Source: Luteimonas rhizosphaericola
Lineage (GTDB): Bacteria; Pseudomonadota; Gammaproteobacteria; Xanthomonadales; Xanthomonadaceae
Assembly: GCF_029888045.1 (NCBI RefSeq)
Contig: NZ_JARXRN010000025.1
Coordinates: 90,343 to 154,342, forward strand
Length of the DNA: 64,000 bases
Direction of reading: 5' to 3'
Position numbers and translations under genes: made by a program. The notes below the pieces were generated by a model, which saw only the letters and a program-made list of their open reading frames with translations, ran no database searches and had not been told where the DNA came from. Below are positions 33,196 through 40,557 of the stretch, one piece after another (the first letter of the stretch is position 1; each line of letters starts with the position of its first letter).

Positions 33196-34275
33196 TCAGC
33201 GCACCGCGTCCGCGAAGCGGACGCCGGCCAGCGTCTCGCTCATGTCCCACAGCCGTGCGGACGCGGCTTCGTCGGTGGCGGCCGCGGGTACCCGGGCCAG
33301 TCCGAGCGGGCCGCGCAACTCCATCACGCCGGTCGGGCCGTAGTAATGGCCGCCGCGTGCATCGGGCGCGGCTGCGGCATACAGCGTCGGCAGCGCCCCG
33401 CGTGCGGCGGGCTGCAGGAGCAGGTGGCCCAGGAGCTGGCGGACGACGCCGTTGTTGGCCTGCAGGTTGGTGCGCGAGACGCCCGGATGCGAGGCGATGC
33501 TGCGGATGCCCCAGCCGGCCGCGTCGCTGCGGCGCTGCAGCTCCAGGGCGAACATCAGGGAGGCCAGCTTGGACTGCTGGTAGGCGTCGCCGGGGTCGTA
33601 GTCGCGCACGAACTGCGGGTCGTCGAACTGGATCTCGCCCCGCCGTGCGGCGATGCTCGACAGGTTCACCACGCGCGGCGACGGCGCCTTGCGCAGCAGT
33701 GGCAGCAGCTCCGCGGTCAGCGCGAAGTGGCCGAGGTAGTTGGTCGCGAACTGCATCTCGTAGCCGTCGGCGGATTCCCCCCGCCGCGGCGGCTCCATGA
33801 TCCCGGCGTTGTTGACCAGAACGTCGATGCGCGGCAGCGATGCATCGAGGCGCCGCGCGAACCCGCGCACGGACGCCAGGTCGGAGAGGTCGAGCGATTC
33901 GAAACGGACCACCGCATCGGGCGTGTCGCCGCGGATCGCCGCCACCGCTTCCGCGCCACGCTCGGCATTGCGGGCCGCGATCACCACCTGCGCGCCGGCG
34001 GCGGCCAGCGCCTTCGCGGTCTCGAAGCCGATGCCGCTCGTCCCACCGGTCACCACGACGACGCGGCCATCCTGCGCCGGGATGTCGGCCACGGCCCAGT
34101 CGGGCGGGGGTGCGCCCTGCGCCGACGATCGCCCGGCGCTGCAGGCAGTGGCCGCCAGCAGGCAGATCAGGGTCAACGCGGTGCGCCAGCGCGCGGGGCG
34201 ACGGGCGGCGCGGACGCGTGGTGCGTGGTCGCGGTCTTCCGGCGGATGCGCGGTGGAGAGGGTGGGGGCGGTCAT
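33196..34275 (-). CDS. SDR-family oxidoreductase with export/lipoprotein-like signal
   Basis: The 359-residue protein starts at ATG 34275, with GGAG about 8 nt upstream; the frame extends to 34332. A long basic N-region precedes the hydrophobic ALTLICLLAATACSAG, which could be a lipoprotein signal with cysteine at the end. The SDR core has TGGTSGIGFE, NNAGIM, NLSSIAAR and YQQSK. It is the first gene of the operon that runs to 27460. It diverges from a two-component system across a 173-bp control region with a PmrA-box-like site. It is a paralogue of 28876. Confidence 0.88.
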   Translation of the reverse strand: MTAPTLSTAHPPEDRDHAPRVRAARRPARWRTALTLICLLAATACSAGRSSAQGAPPPDWAVADIPAQDGRVVVVTGGTSGIGFETAKALAAAGAQVVIAARNAERGAEAVAAIRGDTPDAVVRFESLDLSDLASVRGFARRLDASLPRIDVLVNNAGIMEPPRRGESADGYEMQFATNYLGHFALTAELLPLLRKAPSPRVVNLSSIAARRGEIQFDDPQFVRDYDPGDAYQQSKLASLMFALELQRRSDAAGWGIRSIASHPGVSRTNLQANNGVVRQLLGHLLLQPAARGALPTLYAAAAPDARGGHYYGPTGVMELRGPLGLARVPAAATDEAASARLWDMSETLAGVRFADAVR

Positions 34276-34387
34276 CGGCGTGCTCCTGCATGCGGCGGCC
34301 GTCGGGGATGCGGCCGTGGCGATGGAGGTCATGCTCGATGCCGGCGATTAATTCGCGTTTAAGCGATGGGCCTGCTGCACGTGCGCA

Positions 34388-34404
34388 CTTAAAACCGTTT
34401 TAAT
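34388..34404 (+). promoter_or_regulatory. PmrA-box-like site between the SDR operon and the two-component system
   Basis: CTTAAA-ACCGT-TTTAAT fits the published PmrA box HTTAAD-N5-HTTAAD exactly. It also contains the perfect inverted repeat TTAAAAC-C-GTTTTAA (34389-34403). Another TTTAA-type half site, GTTTAAG, lies at 34357-34363. The site is 44 nt before the regulator start used here. Confidence 0.6.
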
Positions 34405-34448
34405 GGGCGCCACGCATGATTGCCGGCACCGCCTGCGCACAGCCCCCA

Positions 34449-35114
34449 ATGGACGAAATCCTGCTGGTCGAAGACGACCATATGCTCGGGCGCGCGCTCA
34501 CCGCGGCGCTGGCCCAGGAGGGCTGGCGCGTGGTGCATTGCGAGGACGCGGCCGCCGCGCGCGCGGTGCTGATCGACCACGCCTTCGTCGCCGTGCTGCT
34601 CGACCTCGGCCTGCCGCAGGGCTCCGGGCTCGACGTGCTCGCCGCGATGCGCGCGCGCTACGATCCCACGCCGGTGCTGGTGATCACCGCGCGCGACCAG
34701 CTCAGCGACCGCGTGCGCGGGCTCGACGCCGGCGCCGACGACTACATCGTCAAGCCGTTCCAGCGCGACGAGATGCTGGCGCGGCTGCGCGCGGTGCTGC
34801 GCCGCAGCCGCGGCGCGGTGACGCCGATGCTGCACTGGCGCGACGTCGAGATCGATCCGGCCGCGCGCGTGGTCAGCCGCGGCGGCGAGCGCGTCGCGCT
34901 GAGCGCGAACGAACTGCGCATCCTGCTGACGCTGTTCGAGGCGCGCGGGCGCGTGCTCGGCCGCGAGCAGCTGCAGGCGCGGCTGTACGGCAGCGACGGC
35001 GGCGTGGGCAGCAACACGGTGGCGGTCTACGTGCACCAGCTGCGGCGCAAGCTGGGCGACGGCGTGGTCGTCACCGAACACGGCCACGGCTACCGCGCCG
35101 GGGACGAGTCGTGA
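34449..35114 (+). CDS. OmpR-family response regulator (PmrA/QseB-like)
   Basis: The 221-residue protein is counted from ATG 34449 (MDEILLVEDDH), the usual length; ATG 34416 would add 11 residues. The receiver has Asp52 in LLDLGLPQGSG and lysine in YIVKPF. The winged helix ends in a typical VTEHGHGYRAG hairpin. The GTGA overlap with the kinase gene at 35111-35114 shows coupling. The PmrA-box-like site upstream suggests that it controls itself and the divergent SDR/MipA/transporter operon; this is an inference. Confidence 0.93.
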   Translation: MDEILLVEDDHMLGRALTAALAQEGWRVVHCEDAAAARAVLIDHAFVAVLLDLGLPQGSGLDVLAAMRARYDPTPVLVITARDQLSDRVRGLDAGADDYIVKPFQRDEMLARLRAVLRRSRGAVTPMLHWRDVEIDPAARVVSRGGERVALSANELRILLTLFEARGRVLGREQLQARLYGSDGGVGSNTVAVYVHQLRRKLGDGVVVTEHGHGYRAGDES

Positions 35115-36499
35115 TCCGCGCGCCCCGGTCGTTGCGCACGCGGCTGCTGGCCGCGCTGGCGATCGTGCTGTTCACCGGCTGGGCCGGCTGGTTCGCGCTG
35201 CAGTATGTGCAGATGTCCAAGCGCCAGGTGGGCGACCTCGACGGCATGATCCGCAACGTCGCCGAGCAGATCCTGCAGTCGCTGCCGCAGGACATCACCG
35301 GCGCCGCGCAGCAGCCGCGGCGCTTCGAGCTCGACCTGGAGGAGAAGAAGACCCTCGGCAAGTTCGACCTGCTCGCGTTCCAGGCCTGGGACCTCGGCGC
35401 CGGGCGGCGGCTGGTGTCGTCGCGTTCCGCGCCGGCGCAGGCGATGGTGGACGACTTCGAGGACGGCTTCACCTCGCAGTCGATCGACGGCGTGCCCTGG
35501 CGGGTGTACGCGGTGCGCGACCTGGGCGGCCGCGTGCAGGTGCAGGTGGGCATCCCCGAAGCGGCGGTGCACATGGAGATGAAGCGCTGGTTCCGCTCCA
35601 GCCTCGGCACCGCGCTGGCGCTGCTGCTCGCACTGGGGCTGGCGGTGTGGCTGGTGATCGAGTGGTCGCTGCGGCCGGTGGCGCGGCTGGGCGAGGCGCT
35701 CAATGCGCGCGCGCCGCTGGATTTCGCGCCGCTGCCCGATGCCGGCCTGCCGAGCGAGGTGGTGCCCCTGGTGCAGGGCTTCAACCGGCTGCTCGAGCGG
35801 CTGGCGCAGGCGCTGCAGCACGAACGCGAGTTCCTCGGCGAGGCCGCGCACGAACTGCGCACCCCGCTGGCCGCGCTGCTTGCGCAGGCCCAGGTGCTGC
35901 AGCACGCCGGCGACCGCGAGGAGGCGCGCCTGGCGCTGTCGGAGCTGATCGCCGGCATCGAACGCACCTCGCGGCTGGCGCAGCAGCTGCTCGACGCGGC
36001 GCGGGTGGAGGCGGGCGGCGGCGCCCGCGCGACCGACCTGGACCTGGCCCTGGTCGCTGGCATGGTCGCCGACGAGTTCGCCCAGGTGGCAACGCGCGAA
36101 GGCCGCAGGCTCGAACTGGAACTGCGCCACGCGCCGGTGCGCGGCGACATCGACGATCTCGGCATCCTGGTGCGCAACCTGCTCGACAACGCCCTGCGCC
36201 ACGGCGGCGACGGCGCGCGCGTGCGCCTGTCCACCGACGTGGTCGCCGAGGGCGACGCGCGCATCGGCGTGCTGCGGGTGGCCGACGATGGTCCCGGCAT
36301 CCCCGACGCCGACCGCGAACGCGTGTTCGAGCGCTTCTACCGCGGTGCCAACGGCCACCGCAGCGCGGGCATCGGCATGGGCCTGTCGCTGGTGCAGCGC
36401 GTGGTCTCCGCCCACGGCGGCGCGGTGCGCTGCACCGCGGGCCTCGGCGGGCGCGGCTGCGCGATCGAGGTGCGGCTGCCGCTGCGGGGGCAGGACTGA
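35111..36499 (+). CDS. Sensor histidine kinase (QseC/TctE-like)
   Basis: The 462-residue kinase starts at GTG 35111. TM1 is near 10-32 (LLAALAIVLFTGWAGWFALQYVQ). The periplasmic 2CSK_N-like sensor domain covers about 33-160, and TM2 is TALALLLALGLAVWLVIEWSL. A HAMP domain follows, then HisKA with His247 in AAHELRTPL. The ATPase domain has NLLDNALRHG, DDGPGIP and GIGMGLSLV. All catalytic boxes are intact. It pairs with the regulator at 34449. The ligand is unknown; 2CSK_N kinases respond to metals, carboxylates or quorum-type signals. Confidence 0.94.
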   Translation: MIRAPRSLRTRLLAALAIVLFTGWAGWFALQYVQMSKRQVGDLDGMIRNVAEQILQSLPQDITGAAQQPRRFELDLEEKKTLGKFDLLAFQAWDLGAGRRLVSSRSAPAQAMVDDFEDGFTSQSIDGVPWRVYAVRDLGGRVQVQVGIPEAAVHMEMKRWFRSSLGTALALLLALGLAVWLVIEWSLRPVARLGEALNARAPLDFAPLPDAGLPSEVVPLVQGFNRLLERLAQALQHEREFLGEAAHELRTPLAALLAQAQVLQHAGDREEARLALSELIAGIERTSRLAQQLLDAARVEAGGGARATDLDLALVAGMVADEFAQVATREGRRLELELRHAPVRGDIDDLGILVRNLLDNALRHGGDGARVRLSTDVVAEGDARIGVLRVADDGPGIPDADRERVFERFYRGANGHRSAGIGMGLSLVQRVVSAHGGAVRCTAGLGGRGCAIEVRLPLRGQD

Positions 36500-36521
36500 G
36501 CCGCACCGGTCGCGACCCGTC

Positions 36522-37922
36522 CTACTGCCCCCACTTCCCGCTGCGCCGCATCACTCCCCAGTTGTGCTTGCGGCGCGAGAACCACTGCCACATCCCGCGG
36601 CAGCGCCACAGGGTGTTGAGCTGGCGGTAGCCGAGGTTCTCCAGCACCGCCATCGCGAACATCAGCAGCATGTCGCGCTTGCGCGCGTACACGCGGAACG
36701 ACAGGGTCTCCAGCAGCAGCCCGTTGACCGACAACAGGATGCCCATGCCGATCGCCACCAGCAGGAACACCACCAGCGCCGCGGAGGAGATCACGCCCAG
36801 GGCGAAGCCGCCGATCATCACCACGTAGCCGGCCAGCTCGATCAGTGGGCCGATCCACTCGAACACGGCCATGAACGGCCACGCCAGCAGGCCGGCCGCG
36901 CCCGCGCGCGGGCTCAGCGCCAGGCGCGCGTGCCGGGTCAGGCTCTCGGCCAGGCCGCGCTGCCAGCGGCTGCGCTGGCGGCCGAGCGTGCCCAGGTCCT
37001 CCGGCGCCTCGGTCCAGCAGATCGGGTCGGGCAGGTAGCGGATGCGATACGGGATGCGGCGCTCGCGGTGCCAGCGGTGCAGGCGCACCACCAGCTCCAT
37101 GTCCTCGCCGACGGTGGTGGTGCTGTAGCCGCCCACCGCCAGCACCCGCTCGCGGTTGAACAGGCCGAACGCGCCGGAGATGATCAGCACCGCGTTGAGC
37201 GGCGACCAGCCCAGGCGGCCGAGCAGGAACGCGCGCAGGTATTCGACGATCTGGAACCGCGCCACCCAGTTGCGCGGCAGTCCCGCGCGCACCAGGAAGC
37301 CGCCGCGCACCTCCGAGCCGTTGGCCAGGCGCACGGTGCCGCCGGCGGCCACGGTGCGCTCGTCCTCCAAGAACGGCTGCACCACGCGCAGCAGGCTGTC
37401 GCGCTGCAGGATGGAGTCGGCGTCGACCGCGCAGAACAACGTGTGGCGCGCGGCGTTGATGCCGGCGTTGAGCGCGTCGGCCTTGCCGCCGTTCTCCTTG
37501 TCGATCACCCGCAGGTTGGCGTAGCGCCGCGAGCGGTAGACCACGCGGATCGGCTTGTGCTCCAGCGTGCGCCGCATCGGCTCGGGATGCGGCACCAGCT
37601 CGAACTCCTCGCGCAGCACGTCGAGCGTGCGGTCGCGCGAGCCGTCGTTGATCACCACCACCTCGAAATCCGGGTACTGCAGCTGCAGCATCGAGCGCAC
37701 CGAAGTGCGGATGGTCGCCTCCTCGTTGTAGCCGGGCACCAGCAGCGAGATCGGCGGCTCCACGCCGAGGTATGGGGCCTCGTCGCCGAGCGCGCTGCGC
37801 TGGCGCATGTAGCCGCGCAGGCTGGCCATCGACAGCAGGTTGAGCGCCAGGTAGCCGCCGTTGAGCGCGAGGAAGTAGCCAATGAAGACCACCTGCGCCC
37901 ACCACAGCCAGCTGCCGCTCAC
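36522..37922 (-). CDS. Processive family-2 glycosyltransferase (polysaccharide synthase)
   Basis: The 466-residue membrane enzyme starts at GTG 37922, overlapping the upstream stop (GTGA, 37919-37922). An N-terminal TM segment is followed by the GT2 domain: VPGYNEE near 60, VINDGSRDR near 88, AVDADS near 167, the acceptor-side acid in TVGEDMEL near 272 and QRSRWQRG near 318. This is the D,D,D,Q(R/Q)xRW signature of NodC/PgaC/BcsA-like synthases. Several C-terminal helices would form the translocation channel. No PilZ domain is present. It is the last gene of a five-gene cluster that also encodes an outer-membrane TPR-barrel. Confidence 0.92.
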   Translation of the reverse strand: MSGSWLWWAQVVFIGYFLALNGGYLALNLLSMASLRGYMRQRSALGDEAPYLGVEPPISLLVPGYNEEATIRTSVRSMLQLQYPDFEVVVINDGSRDRTLDVLREEFELVPHPEPMRRTLEHKPIRVVYRSRRYANLRVIDKENGGKADALNAGINAARHTLFCAVDADSILQRDSLLRVVQPFLEDERTVAAGGTVRLANGSEVRGGFLVRAGLPRNWVARFQIVEYLRAFLLGRLGWSPLNAVLIISGAFGLFNRERVLAVGGYSTTTVGEDMELVVRLHRWHRERRIPYRIRYLPDPICWTEAPEDLGTLGRQRSRWQRGLAESLTRHARLALSPRAGAAGLLAWPFMAVFEWIGPLIELAGYVVMIGGFALGVISSAALVVFLLVAIGMGILLSVNGLLLETLSFRVYARKRDMLLMFAMAVLENLGYRQLNTLWRCRGMWQWFSRRKHNWGVMRRSGKWGQ

Positions 37923-39004
37923 GGATGCCGCTCCGCGATCGCGCGCCGCAGCGCGTCGCGGCCGTAGCGGTCGGCGACGGTGTCGGCGATGCGCTCCACC
38001 GCGGCGCGGTCGAACCCGGGCTGCGCGGCGATCGCGTCGGCCGCTTCCTGGCGCACGGCCCAGTCGGGATCGGGCAGCAGGGCGAGCAGCTGGTCGAGGT
38101 CCCTGAGCGCGGCCTGCTTGCCCAGCGCCTTGAGCGCGGCCAGGCGCACGCCCGCGTCGGCATCGGCCAGTGCCTGCGACAGCCGCGGCCGGTCGGCCCC
38201 GTCGCGCAGCGAGCCGACCACCTGCAGGGCGGCCTGGCGCAGGGCGGGATCGTGGGATCCGGGCGGGCCATCGAGCACCGCGCGGGCCCAGCCGGCGAGC
38301 ACGGCCGGATCCGCCCACTGCGTGAGGGGCGCGATCCGCCGCTGCGCGGCTGCCGGCGCGGACTGCAGCGCGTCGAGCAGCGGTAGCGACACCGCCGCGC
38401 GTCCGGCCAGCTGGCACAGCGCGGCGACGCGCTGCGGCGTCCAGTCCTGGCGCGCCACCGCGACCGGCAGCACGTCGCGCATCGCCCGCGGCGCGTCGAT
38501 GGTGACCAGCACTTCGGCCGCCGCCAGCGCGAGGAAGGGATTGTCGTGGCGCAGGAAGCGCGCCACCACGTCCCAGTGCACGGCGTCGGCGAGTTCGCGC
38601 AACACCGCCAGCGCGAGCAGGCGCAGGTGGATGCCGCGGCGGCGCAGCAGGTCCAGCGCGAACCGGTCCAGCGCGTACGCCTCCAGCACGCGGTTGAGGC
38701 GCGCATGCGCCTCGCCGCGCAACTGGCGCTGGGTGCGGCTCCACAGCAGCAGGAACCACAGCCGCTGCTGCGCGCGCGGCGCGGGCCACGGCGGCGGCGC
38801 GCAGTCGGAGAGCGAGGCCTCGGCCAGGCGTGGCCGCCAGTCGGCGTCGAAGCCGCGGCGCCGTGCCAGCTGACGGCTGCCGAGTTCGGCCAGCACCAGC
38901 ACCTGGCCCATGGTCAGCAGCGTCAACACCGCCAGCGCGGCGGTGACGTACACGGCCCAGCGCAGGACCGGATCGACCAGGGCGATGGCGAGCCAGTCGG
39001 GCAT
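37919..39004 (-). CDS. HEAT-repeat inner-membrane protein of the polysaccharide cluster
   Basis: The 361-residue protein has an N-terminal transmembrane segment (about 14-38, LRWAVYVTAALAVLTLLTMGQVLVLAEL). A long array of HEAT-like helical repeats follows, for example LALAAAEVLVTIDAPRAMRDVLPVAV, LRQAALQVVGSLRDG and VRLAALKALGKQAALRDLDQLLALL. HEAT arrays bind proteins, so it may scaffold the synthase to the outer-membrane exporter or to a regulator. The start lies 3 bp after the TPR-barrel gene stop and its stop overlaps the GT gene start. No enzyme motif was found. Confidence 0.85.
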   Translation of the reverse strand: MPDWLAIALVDPVLRWAVYVTAALAVLTLLTMGQVLVLAELGSRQLARRRGFDADWRPRLAEASLSDCAPPPWPAPRAQQRLWFLLLWSRTQRQLRGEAHARLNRVLEAYALDRFALDLLRRRGIHLRLLALAVLRELADAVHWDVVARFLRHDNPFLALAAAEVLVTIDAPRAMRDVLPVAVARQDWTPQRVAALCQLAGRAAVSLPLLDALQSAPAAAQRRIAPLTQWADPAVLAGWARAVLDGPPGSHDPALRQAALQVVGSLRDGADRPRLSQALADADAGVRLAALKALGKQAALRDLDQLLALLPDPDWAVRQEAADAIAAQPGFDRAAVERIADTVADRYGRDALRRAIAERHP

Positions 39005-39007
39005 GGC

Positions 39008-40174
39008 TCAGAACGCCCGCCGCACGCCCAGCTGCAGCCAGCGACGGTCGTGGAAATCGCCCTGGCGCACGTAGCCCACGCCCCACTGCAGCGACCAGGT
39101 GGACGACAGGCCGTGGCGTCCCTGCAGCGCGAGCGCCCGCACCCGGCTGGCGACGATCCCGGTGCCCTGCTGCACGTCCTCGCTGCCCGCGGTCAGCCGC
39201 AGGCCGATCACGTCGCGCTCGCCGTAGTAGCGGTCGACCGCGGCGTCGTGGCCGTTGACGCGTTCGCCGTCGACGTCGGTGCGGTTGAAGGTATAGCCCA
39301 GCCGCCAGTCGCCGACGTACTGCTCCAGCGCCAGCGCCAGCCGTTCGACGGTCGCCTCCGGGTAGCGCGTGCGGCGCAGGCCGGCGGCCAGCACCGTGCC
39401 GCCTTCGAACGCGTGCTGCATGCGCACGTCGCCGAACCAGCGCGGCTGGAAGTCCGAGCCGGGCCAGGCGCCGCCATCGAGCTGCAGCGTCCAGCGCGGC
39501 GCCACCGGCAGCGCGATCCCCGCCTCCAGGCCGCTGTCGACCAGTCCGAAGCGGCGTTCGCGCGCGGCGGCGACGTACCAGCCGCGCCCGTCGCCGCGGC
39601 CGGACACGTCGAGGCGCTGGCCCTGCCAGGCCTCGAGGCCCTGCGTCAGCCATTCGTGGCGCAGGCCGAGGCCGATCTCGCGCATGCGGGGCGCAACTGG
39701 ATCTCCTCCGTCCACCAGGCGATCGCCTGCGGGACGTTCCGGCGCTGCCGCCTGCATCGGCGCGGGCGCAGGGTCCGGCGTCATCTGCCGGCGCAGGTCG
39801 TCCACGCCCGGATACCCGGGCGTGATCGCCTCCAGCCGTGCCACGCTCGCCTGCGCCGCGGCGCGGTCGCCCGACCAAAGCTGCGCCTGGGCGCGGCCGA
39901 ACAGGTAGTCGGCATTGCCGGGTTCGCGCGCCAGCAGCGCGTCGTACAGCGGCAGCGCCTCGGCCGCGCGCTGCTGCCAGGCCAGCACCCGCGCCAGCTG
40001 GAAGCGCGCGGCATCGTCGTCGGGTGCCACCGCCAGCCGCGCGCGCAGCAGCCGCTCGGCGCCCGCCCAGTCCTGCGCCGCCAGGCGCGCGTCCACCTCG
40101 GGCCCGACCTGCGCGGCGGCCTGCGTGCCCGCCAGCGCCAGCAGCGCGGCCAGCACGCTGCGCGCGACCCTCAT
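39008..40174 (-). CDS. TPR protein with YaiO-like outer-membrane beta-barrel
   Basis: The 388-residue protein has a signal peptide (MRVARSVLAALLALAGTQAAAQ). TPR-like repeats cover about 23-130 (LAAQDWAGAERLLRARLAVAPDDDAARFQLARVLAWQQRAAEALPLYDALLAREPGNADYLFGRAQAQLWSG, given in outline). A Pro/Ala linker leads to a beta-barrel of about 220 residues ending LQLGVRRAF. TPR plus barrel is the layout of PgaA/BcsC-type export proteins, and the barrel looks like the YaiO family. The start overlaps the stop of the receiver gene (ATGA, 40171-40174). Confidence 0.88.
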   Translation of the reverse strand: MRVARSVLAALLALAGTQAAAQVGPEVDARLAAQDWAGAERLLRARLAVAPDDDAARFQLARVLAWQQRAAEALPLYDALLAREPGNADYLFGRAQAQLWSGDRAAAQASVARLEAITPGYPGVDDLRRQMTPDPAPAPMQAAAPERPAGDRLVDGGDPVAPRMREIGLGLRHEWLTQGLEAWQGQRLDVSGRGDGRGWYVAAARERRFGLVDSGLEAGIALPVAPRWTLQLDGGAWPGSDFQPRWFGDVRMQHAFEGGTVLAAGLRRTRYPEATVERLALALEQYVGDWRLGYTFNRTDVDGERVNGHDAAVDRYYGERDVIGLRLTAGSEDVQQGTGIVASRVRALALQGRHGLSSTWSLQWGVGYVRQGDFHDRRWLQLGVRRAF

Positions 40175-40557
40175 GCCGCCCTCCGCAGCAGCCGCCGCAG
40201 CCGCGCCAGCACCTCTTCGGGCTGGAACGGCTTGGTCACGTAGTCGTCGGCGCCGAGGTCGAGCGCGCGCACGATGTCCACCTCGCGCGCCTTGGCGGTG
40301 AGCATCAGCACCGGCACGTCGCGCCAGCCGGGCTGCGCGCGCAGCCGCTCCACGATCTCGATGCCGTCGTGGTAGGGCAGCATGATGTCCAGCACCACCG
40401 CGTGCGGCGGCGGCTGCTCCAGCCGTGCCAGCGCCTCGCGCCCGTCGGCGGCGTGGTCCACCGTGAAGCCTTCGCGCTGGAACAGGAAGCGCAGGATGTA
40501 GGCGATGTCCTCCTCGTCCTCGACCACCAGCACCCGTGGTGCGGCCCGTTCGTTCAT
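40171..40557 (-). CDS. Single-domain response regulator (CheY-like)
   Basis: The 128-residue receiver has phosphoacceptor Asp57 in VVLDIMLPYHDG, acidic residues in VVEDEEDIA, and the conserved lysine in YVTKPF. It has no output domain, so it would act by protein contact, perhaps on the HEAT-repeat protein or the synthase, or as a phosphorelay step. The start overlaps the stop of the hybrid kinase gene (40554-40557) and its stop overlaps the next start, so the five genes are in one transcript. Confidence 0.94.
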   Translation of the reverse strand: MNERAAPRVLVVEDEEDIAYILRFLFQREGFTVDHAADGREALARLEQPPPHAVVLDIMLPYHDGIEIVERLRAQPGWRDVPVLMLTAKAREVDIVRALDLGADDYVTKPFQPEEVLARLRRLLRRAA

